Shown here piece after piece: positions 8,437 to 14,496 of a stretch of DNA of 34,904 nt (within the stretch, counting starts at the first letter, position 1; each line of letters starts with the position of its first letter). The notes below the pieces were generated by a model. It was given only the letters and a program-made list of their open reading frames with translations, ran no database searches and had not been told where the DNA came from. Made by a program: the position numbers and the translations under genes. Source of the DNA: UBA6183 sp964545895 (GTDB lineage Bacteria > Bacteroidota > Bacteroidia > UKL13-3); assembly GCA_964545895.1 (NCBI GenBank), contig CAZJHS010000020.1:1-34904 (forward strand), written 5' to 3'.

Positions 8437-8846
8437 GTTCGTTTTACTTGTATAAAACTAAGGCTAATGGCTAACCAAAAAATAGCTGGCAGCAAACACC
8501 AAATTAACCCATTTAACCAATAGCCATCAAAGGTATTGATAACGGCTTCTTCGGGGTTATTTGCCAAGTATGCAACAGGAACCAGTTCGCCTTTTTTCAT
8601 CAATTGCCCTTCAGGACCCAAAAAAGTATAAATGCTATCGCGGGCTATAAATCTAATCTCGGCACTAAATGTACTTCCAAAATCACTTTTGTTTATGCCA
8701 TGAATGTAGTTTTTGGTAACAACACCTTCGGTTTTTTGGGCTTGGTTAATAAACTGAATTTTGTACAAGTAGTATACCAACCCAATAAGCAAAAATCCAC
8801 TCAAAAAAATAGCGGTTTTTATGAGGTTATTTTTTACCGTTATCAA
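8433..8846 (-). CDS. DUF3592-like small membrane protein
   Basis: A 137-residue protein with a membrane segment at about 8-28 and a second at about 108-133, flanking an 80-residue beta-rich extracytoplasmic loop. The loop contains TEGVVTKNYIHG and a VPVAYLANNPEEAVINTF stretch, which is the DUF3592 pattern. Function is unknown. The start is a TTG whose last two bases begin the apaG stop codon (TTGA), an arrangement typical of translational coupling. No ATG is available before the loop. It probably forms a two-gene operon with apaG. It overlaps the tail of the convergent AlbA_2 gene by 4 bases. Confidence 0.7.
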   Translation of the reverse strand: MITVKNNLIKTAIFLSGFLLIGLVYYLYKIQFINQAQKTEGVVTKNYIHGINKSDFGSTFSAEIRFIARDSIYTFLGPEGQLMKKGELVPVAYLANNPEEAVINTFDGYWLNGLIWCLLPAIFWLAISLSFIQVKRT

Positions 8847-9229
8847 TTGTTTTTAAACGGAACAATAAGGTTAAACTTAGGAATAATTACTTCAAATTTT
8901 TTGCCATCCATTTGGCGCTCCATTAAGTATGTACCGTACATTTGGCCAATTTCTGATTGCAGTAAACAACCAGATACATATTGATGCTCTTCGCCTGGTT
9001 CTAACACCGGTTGCAAGCCAACCACGCCTTCTCCTTCTACCTCGTTTTTGGCCACATTTAAATCATTAATAAACCAATGCCTACGCAATAGTTTAATGGT
9101 ATAATCGCCATGATTAGTAATGGTAATACGATAAGCAAATACATAGTCGCTATCTGCCTCAGAACCTTGCTTACCTTGGTAAGCAACTTCTACATCAATC
9201 TTTACATCGTTTGTTATTGCAGTTGGCAT
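8843..9229 (-). CDS. apaG: ApaG domain protein
   Basis: A 128-residue ApaG/DUF525 protein, the family's usual length. The fibronectin-like fold shows VFAYRITITNHGDYTIKLL, then the signature GVVGLQPVLEPGEEHQYVSG and a final strand region GQMYGTYLMERQMDGKKFEV. ApaG has been linked genetically to cobalt/magnesium tolerance and Ap4A metabolism in enterobacteria, but its biochemical role is not settled. The frame extends 19 codons upstream with a hydrophobic stretch, but MPTAITNDVKIDVEV at 9229 is the normal start of the family. The downstream DUF3592-like gene overlaps its stop. Confidence 0.88.
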   Translation of the reverse strand: MPTAITNDVKIDVEVAYQGKQGSEADSDYVFAYRITITNHGDYTIKLLRRHWFINDLNVAKNEVEGEGVVGLQPVLEPGEEHQYVSGCLLQSEIGQMYGTYLMERQMDGKKFEVIIPKFNLIVPFKNN

Positions 9230-9411
9230 ATATTTAAATACGAACCACAAAGTAAAAAAAAGTTTGAGCATTACCACATACATCAAAAATTATATTACCT
9301 ATAAGTTGCCTTTTTACTGACAATCAAGGTACATAACAATTACTTAACACAAACAACATATGCCCATAATTTAGCCTACTAACCTTTGTATAACAAATTA
9401 CAACGCGTAAC

Positions 9412-10248
9412 ATGAATAAACGCAACTTAAAACTAGCCGTACTCTCTGATTTACATTTAGGAACATACGGCTGTAATGCCAAAGCCATCAACAAATACCT
9501 TAAATCTATTAACCCCGAAATTCTTATTTTAAATGGTGATGTAATTGATATTTGGCAATTTAGCAAACGCTATTGGCCCGATAGCCACATGAAAGTGGTT
9601 CAACGTATTTTTAAAATGATGAGCACAGGAACAAAGGTTTACTACTTAACCGGAAACCATGATGAAATGCTTCGAAAATTTACTGATTTTAGATTAGGAA
9701 GATTAGAGCTACTTGATAAATTGGTGCTTGATTTAGATGGTAAAAAGGCTTGGTTTTTCCATGGTGATGTGTTTGATGTAAGCATGAAACACAGCAAATG
9801 GTTGGCTAAGCTTGGAGCAGTAGGATACGATACGCTTATTATTTTGAATAGCATGGTTAATTGGGTTTCGCAAAAAATGGGACGAGGCAAAGTATCGTTT
9901 AGCAAACGCATAAAAAACAGTGTTAAGCAAGCCATTAAGTTTATTGATGATTTTGAAGAAACAGCAACCACAATTGCCATTGAAAATGGTTTTGATTATG
10001 TAGCCTGCGGACACATTCATCAACCAGCTATGCGTAAAGTAACCAATGCAAAAGGATCAACCATATACCTAAATAGTGGCGATTGGGTAGAAAACTTAAC
10101 CGCGTTGGAATACAACGAAAAGAAATGGAGTTTATACCATTTTAAAGAAGAATTTGGTGATACAGACTTGCACGAGGAAGATGAATTAAATGTTGAACTT
10201 CCAAACATGGAATCGTTATATAAAAACATTGTAGAAGCTAGCTTGTAA
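9412..10248 (+). CDS. UDP-2,3-diacylglucosamine diphosphatase-like metallophosphoesterase (LpxH family)
   Basis: Calcineurin-like phosphoesterase close to LpxH, which in lipid A synthesis cleaves UDP-2,3-diacylglucosamine to lipid X and UMP. All metal-site motifs are present: SDLHLG (12-17), LNGDVID (40-46), TGNHDE (80-85), FHGDVFD (116-122) and the late CGHIHQP. It is 278 residues long, somewhat longer than enterobacterial LpxH because of an insert (KMGRGKVSFSKRIKNSV) before the CGHIHQP motif. The product could therefore act on a related nucleotide-lipid. An MJ1255-type glycosyltransferase starts 9 bases downstream, so both probably act on one glycolipid pathway at the inner membrane. An AACCTTTG sequence at 9381-9388 is close to the promoter consensus. 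Confidence 0.8.
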   Translation: MNKRNLKLAVLSDLHLGTYGCNAKAINKYLKSINPEILILNGDVIDIWQFSKRYWPDSHMKVVQRIFKMMSTGTKVYYLTGNHDEMLRKFTDFRLGRLELLDKLVLDLDGKKAWFFHGDVFDVSMKHSKWLAKLGAVGYDTLIILNSMVNWVSQKMGRGKVSFSKRIKNSVKQAIKFIDDFEETATTIAIENGFDYVACGHIHQPAMRKVTNAKGSTIYLNSGDWVENLTALEYNEKKWSLYHFKEEFGDTDLHEEDELNVELPNMESLYKNIVEASL

Positions 10249-10257
10249 ACTACCTGC

Positions 10258-11274
10258 ATGAGAATTTTATACGCAATACAAGGTACAGGAAACGGCCACA
10301 TTAGCAGAGCCCGCGAGGTTATCCCGCATTTACTTAACCATGGTGAAGTAGATTTACTGGTTAGCGGTACGCAAGCAGAAGTTAACTTGCCCTACTTAAT
10401 TACTTACAAAAAACATGGTGTGGGATTTACGTTTGGCAAAAAAGGTGGTGTTGATTTTACCCAAAGTATAAAACAACTTAGGCCCCTTAATTTTGCAAAA
10501 GATGTACTTACGTTTCCTGTAAGTAAGTACAATTTAGTGATTAATGATTTTGAACCCATTACTGCTTGGGCTTGTAAAATTCAACAAAAACCCTGTGTTG
10601 CACTCAGCCATCAAGCGGCATTTTTTTCTGGTAAAACACCTCGCCCTATTAAGCGCATTGCCATTAGCGAAAGTATTTTAAAATATTACGCACCTGCAAC
10701 ACAAAAAATTGGATTCCATTTTAAATCGTACGATAACTTTATACATACGCCAATTATTAGAAGTGATGTACGCCAATTTGAAACATCAAACCAAGGACAC
10801 ATTACCGTTTACCTTCCTGCACATGCTGATGAGATTTTATTAAAAGCTTTTGAAGCCATACGCGATGTAAAATGGCATGTATTTAGTAAACACAGTACCA
10901 TTGCCTATCAGCATAAAAACATTTGGGTTGAACCCATTGAAAGTTCTCATTTTTTAAAGAGTTTAGCATCAAGCGATGGATTGATAACTGCGGGTGGATT
11001 TGAGAGTCCTGCAGAGGCATTATTCTTGCGAAAAAAATTACTCATCATACCAATGCTTAATCAGTACGAGCAAATTTGTAATGCAGAAGCATTAAAAGAA
11101 ATGGGAGTTACTGTAATAAAAAAACTAGACGAGCAGTTTGTTGGAAGAGTAAAAAGTTGGCTTAATTTTTCGCACCCTATTAAAGTAAGTTACCCCAACC
11201 AAACCGAAAAAATAATTGCAGCATTGGTTAACGGAAGCAGCTATAATCCTACAAATGCACAATTAGCGTTTTAA
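10258..11274 (+). CDS. Glycosyltransferase-like protein of the MJ1255/GT28-like family
   Basis: A 338-residue GT-B fold protein. The N-terminal glycine loop GTGNGHISRA (9-18) matches the MurG/MGDG-synthase-like start, and the C-terminal domain has the donor-site pattern SSDGLITAGGFESPAEAL followed by NQYEQICNAEALKEMG. This pattern is seen in the MJ1255/VC2487 family, whose members are annotated as glycosyltransferases without a settled substrate. The tight spacing (9 bases) to the LpxH-like gene suggests a shared glycolipid role. Its stop lies 4 bases from the stop of the convergent desaturase gene. Confidence 0.75.
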   Translation: MRILYAIQGTGNGHISRAREVIPHLLNHGEVDLLVSGTQAEVNLPYLITYKKHGVGFTFGKKGGVDFTQSIKQLRPLNFAKDVLTFPVSKYNLVINDFEPITAWACKIQQKPCVALSHQAAFFSGKTPRPIKRIAISESILKYYAPATQKIGFHFKSYDNFIHTPIIRSDVRQFETSNQGHITVYLPAHADEILLKAFEAIRDVKWHVFSKHSTIAYQHKNIWVEPIESSHFLKSLASSDGLITAGGFESPAEALFLRKKLLIIPMLNQYEQICNAEALKEMGVTVIKKLDEQFVGRVKSWLNFSHPIKVSYPNQTEKIIAALVNGSSYNPTNAQLAF

Positions 11275-11278
11275 GGTA

Positions 11279-12394
11279 TTAGCCTGGATTTAGCGCCTCT
11301 TTTTGAACAGCAAGTATTCCAATTTGATGCATGTACCTAAAGTGCGATTTTAGGGCTTGGCCAAACGTTTTATTCTCTAAATACGGTATGTTAAACTCTT
11401 GTGCCGTTTGCTTAACAATATTTGATAATGCAGGATAATGCACGTGACTGATTTTAGGAAACAAATGATGTTCAACCTGAAAATTTAATCCGCCAACATA
11501 CCAACTCAACCATTTGTTATTTCGGCTAAAGTTTACGGTAGTATTTAATTGATGTATGGCCCAATCGTTTTCAATAACACCATTTACAGGCATTGGATGC
11601 GAAGTTTGCTCTAATGTGTGTGCAAGCTGAAAAACAGTGGTAAGTATTACTCCTGCCACAAAGTGCATAAGCATAAAACCAGCAAATATTTGCGCAAAAG
11701 AAAAATTAAATACTAAAACTGGCACCGCTATTACTACCGAAAAATAGATGGCCTTTATGGCTATAATTTTAGCCAACATAATTCCATTTTCACTTCGTGT
11801 ATTAGGATTAACACCACTTTTAGTAAACTGAGCAAACTGCACAAAATCTTTAGCTAACACCCAGTAAAAAGTTAGTAGCCCGTAAAAAAACACGGCATAT
11901 ACCCACTGAAATTGATGAAACCACTTTGTTTTAGTATGTGGCGAAAATTTCAGTACCAATCTATCTTCTATATCTTCATCAATGTGTGTAATGTTAGTGT
12001 AGGTATGATGCAAAATATTGTGTTGCAGTTTCCAATTAAAAACGCTTCCTCCCACTAAATTTAAAGTATGGCCCATTATATAATTAATGGTTTTATTTGA
12101 TGAGTATGCACCATGATTAGCATCGTGCATTACACTCATACCTATGCCTGCAAGGCTTAATCCCATTACAAACCACAGCAACAAACTTAAACCAAATGAT
12201 GGGGTATAAATAAGTAATGCAATAAATGGAACTATATAAGTAGCCAATAAAATAACCGATTTGGTTACCATGGCAGCATTAGCATGTTTACTCACGCCTT
12301 GTTCTTCAAAGTATGCATCAACCCGTGTTTTTAACACCGAAAAAAATGGCGACTTATGTTTAGGGATGAATTTTACCTGCTGCTTCTGATTCAT
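11279..12394 (-). CDS. Membrane fatty acid desaturase (acyl-lipid/acyl-CoA, front-end-like)
   Basis: Di-iron membrane desaturase that introduces a double bond into fatty acyl chains. The three histidine boxes are intact: HDANH at 90-94, HNILHH at 125-130 and QVEHH at 306-310. The glutamine in the last box is typical of front-end (delta-5/delta-6, linoleoyl-CoA type) desaturases. Hydrophobic pairs lie at about 45-90 and 165-255. No cytochrome b5 domain is fused, so electrons must come from a separate carrier. At 371 residues it matches bacterial members. Regiospecificity cannot be told from sequence. A long AT-rich inverted repeat lies just upstream of its start. Confidence 0.88.
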   Translation of the reverse strand: MNQKQQVKFIPKHKSPFFSVLKTRVDAYFEEQGVSKHANAAMVTKSVILLATYIVPFIALLIYTPSFGLSLLLWFVMGLSLAGIGMSVMHDANHGAYSSNKTINYIMGHTLNLVGGSVFNWKLQHNILHHTYTNITHIDEDIEDRLVLKFSPHTKTKWFHQFQWVYAVFFYGLLTFYWVLAKDFVQFAQFTKSGVNPNTRSENGIMLAKIIAIKAIYFSVVIAVPVLVFNFSFAQIFAGFMLMHFVAGVILTTVFQLAHTLEQTSHPMPVNGVIENDWAIHQLNTTVNFSRNNKWLSWYVGGLNFQVEHHLFPKISHVHYPALSNIVKQTAQEFNIPYLENKTFGQALKSHFRYMHQIGILAVQKEALNPG

Positions 12395-12408
12395 TAAAAA
12401 TGATTTGC

Positions 12409-12467
12409 TTAATTATAATGGCACAAGATAGCACTCTTAAGTGGTATAAGCGCTACTTTATAATTAA
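12409..12467. repeat. AT-rich inverted repeat between desaturase and glycosylation operon
   Basis: TTAATTATAA (12409-12418) and TTATAATTAA (12458-12467) are perfect inverted copies 39 bases apart, enclosing a smaller palindromic core CACTCTTAAGTG. It lies 15-73 bases upstream of the desaturase start and 25 bases after the stop of the glycosyltransferase operon. It is not followed by a T tract on either strand. It could be an operator or an mRNA structure; no factor is known. Confidence 0.5.
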
Positions 12468-12492
12468 TTAACACTGGTGTAGTTTAATAAGG

Positions 12493-14451
12493 CTAATTGC
12501 CAAGTTGGCTAATAGAACGCAGTATTATGTACAAGTCTTTTTCGATAGCATAATTTTTAGCATACATAAAATTAAGCTTATTGGCCGTGCCCGGCTCTAC
12601 TTGTTGGCTTGTTTTTACCACAGGCGATAGTACACCCACTTTAATTTTAGGTAAGGTATTTATATTGCCTGCTTCAGCATATCCAACCCATGTTTTTTGT
12701 CCAAAAAGCACTTCCCACACATTGGTAAAAAACCTTAACCTATGCGAAATTACAAACACTAACAACGGACTTAAACCAAGTAAAATCAATGTAATTAAGA
12801 TATCAAGTACACGCTTTTTACGCAAATGTTTAGGTTCGCTTAAAGCCATGCTAATATCTAAAGCATAAAAATCGCCAGCAGTATTTTTACTATTGCTACC
12901 TATAATAAACGAACTTTCTTCGGGCACAATTTTGTATTGCACTCCCGGCAAAGTAACACCGCTCATCCATTGTATAATTTGTGCAGCCGAAATATCTTTA
13001 GAACAAAATATAATTTCCTCGGCATTAAATACACTCACTATATCTTTTAGTCTGGTAACATTACCTAAATACTCATCACCTTGCACTTCTTCATCAACTA
13101 CGGCAACGTAGCCGGCAACCTTACAATTAGCTTTAGCTTTATCTAATAAATCTTGTACGCGTTGCGATTCGCTTCTACTCCCTACAATAATGGTGGTGGT
13201 ATCATACGACATGGATAAATCCAGTTTCCTAAATTTATACGCATACCAAACTAACCTGTTGATGTATGCGCCTAGCAATGCCCAAACACAACCCAATACA
13301 ATGATGGCACGCGAAAAACGATAACTCTCGGGCGCAAATGCATAAACCAAACTAATGCCAATAAGTCCCCAAATAATGCCTTTTATAATTGCCGAAATAG
13401 AGCGAGGCTTTTCGTAAGCACCAGCAAAATATAATCCCAACAACCACATAATGGTATAGGCTGATGCATTAATTAACATAAATGCTGTAGGGTAAGATCC
13501 ACCTTCAACAAACCGATGGTTTATTTCCCAATACACTTTAATTAAGTAAACACCACCATACATTACAGCAGCATCCATTAAAGCTAAGTGCGTAGTTTGA
13601 AAAAAACGAGCAACCAACGAAATACCTGCACGTATATAAATGGCCAAACTTATAATAAAACTAAACAGGGCTGCATGCTTATTGCTATAATGCTTTTGCG
13701 CAAAAATGATCATAGCACGATAGAATACAAACACATAGTTTACGCTTGTTTTCTTGGTACTTTCGCCTTTGTAGTGAATAATAGTTGTGGCAGGAAAATA
13801 ATAGTTTTTATAGCCACCTTGGGTTATGCGATAAGACAAGTCAATATCTTCGCCATACATAAAATAATCTTCATCAAGCAGGCCAACTTTATCTAATGCT
13901 GCTTTACGAATAAACATAAACGCACCTGATAATACTTCAACCTCATGCACCTCATCATTACTTAAAAAACCAAGATGATAGCGGCCAAATGTTTTTGATT
14001 TTGGAAATACAGATGCGAACCCAAACATTTTAAAAAAAGCAACTTGCGGGGTGGGTAAACTGCGTTTAGATTCTGGTAAAAATTTCCCTTTACCATCAAT
14101 CATTTTTACTCCTAATGCTCCTGCATTTTCATGCGCATCCATAAAGGATATACATTGTTTGAAACAATCTTCCTCAACTACGGTATCGGGGTTTAACAAT
14201 AAAACGTACTTGCCTTGTGCTTGTTTTATTGCCTGATTATTGGCTACACTAAACCCTGTATTTACAGTATTGGCAATAAGTTTTACTTGCGGAAACTTAC
14301 GCTGCACCATTTCACAACTTCCATCGGCTGAGTTATTATCAACTACCAATACTTCGCCTTGCACTCCTTGCATAGCTTTATACACACTATGCAAAGCTTG
14401 CTCTAAAAAGTACTTTACATTGTAGTTAACTATAATTACCGATAGTTGCAT
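12493..14451 (-). CDS. GT2 glycosyltransferase fused to a degenerate polyprenyl-phosphate sugar-phosphotransferase-like module
   Basis: The N-terminal 240 residues are a family-2 glycosyltransferase of the rhamnosyltransferase type: VIIVNYNV (5-12), VVDNNSADGS (36-45), the DxD-equivalent NPDT (87-90) and YGEDIDLSYR (199-208). Then come four or more membrane segments (about 260-400), a Rossmann-like nucleotide-binding stretch (TTIIVGSRSESQ, 419-430) and a hydrophobic hairpin KKRVLDILITLILLGLSPLL (545-564), which is the membrane anchor of WcaJ/PglC-type phosphoglycosyltransferases. The ending KNYAIEKDLYIILRSI (632-647) also matches that family. The catalytic block between them (the SLDELPQ region and GWAQVNG-like motif) is missing. 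The GT2 half should be active; the rest may serve for lipid binding or assembly. Last gene of a four-gene operon. Confidence 0.82.
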   Translation of the reverse strand: MQLSVIIVNYNVKYFLEQALHSVYKAMQGVQGEVLVVDNNSADGSCEMVQRKFPQVKLIANTVNTGFSVANNQAIKQAQGKYVLLLNPDTVVEEDCFKQCISFMDAHENAGALGVKMIDGKGKFLPESKRSLPTPQVAFFKMFGFASVFPKSKTFGRYHLGFLSNDEVHEVEVLSGAFMFIRKAALDKVGLLDEDYFMYGEDIDLSYRITQGGYKNYYFPATTIIHYKGESTKKTSVNYVFVFYRAMIIFAQKHYSNKHAALFSFIISLAIYIRAGISLVARFFQTTHLALMDAAVMYGGVYLIKVYWEINHRFVEGGSYPTAFMLINASAYTIMWLLGLYFAGAYEKPRSISAIIKGIIWGLIGISLVYAFAPESYRFSRAIIVLGCVWALLGAYINRLVWYAYKFRKLDLSMSYDTTTIIVGSRSESQRVQDLLDKAKANCKVAGYVAVVDEEVQGDEYLGNVTRLKDIVSVFNAEEIIFCSKDISAAQIIQWMSGVTLPGVQYKIVPEESSFIIGSNSKNTAGDFYALDISMALSEPKHLRKKRVLDILITLILLGLSPLLVFVISHRLRFFTNVWEVLFGQKTWVGYAEAGNINTLPKIKVGVLSPVVKTSQQVEPGTANKLNFMYAKNYAIEKDLYIILRSISQLGN

Positions 14452-14496
14452 GTATTGCTTTTAATTAAAAAGTTAACGCCAAAGTTAAGCTGCTTA

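Noticed and set aside
12581..13896. Several plus-strand frames of 70-100 codons opposite the GT2 fusion gene.
   Set aside because: They lie fully inside a convincing gene with domain motifs on the minus strand, and have no recognisable features of their own.
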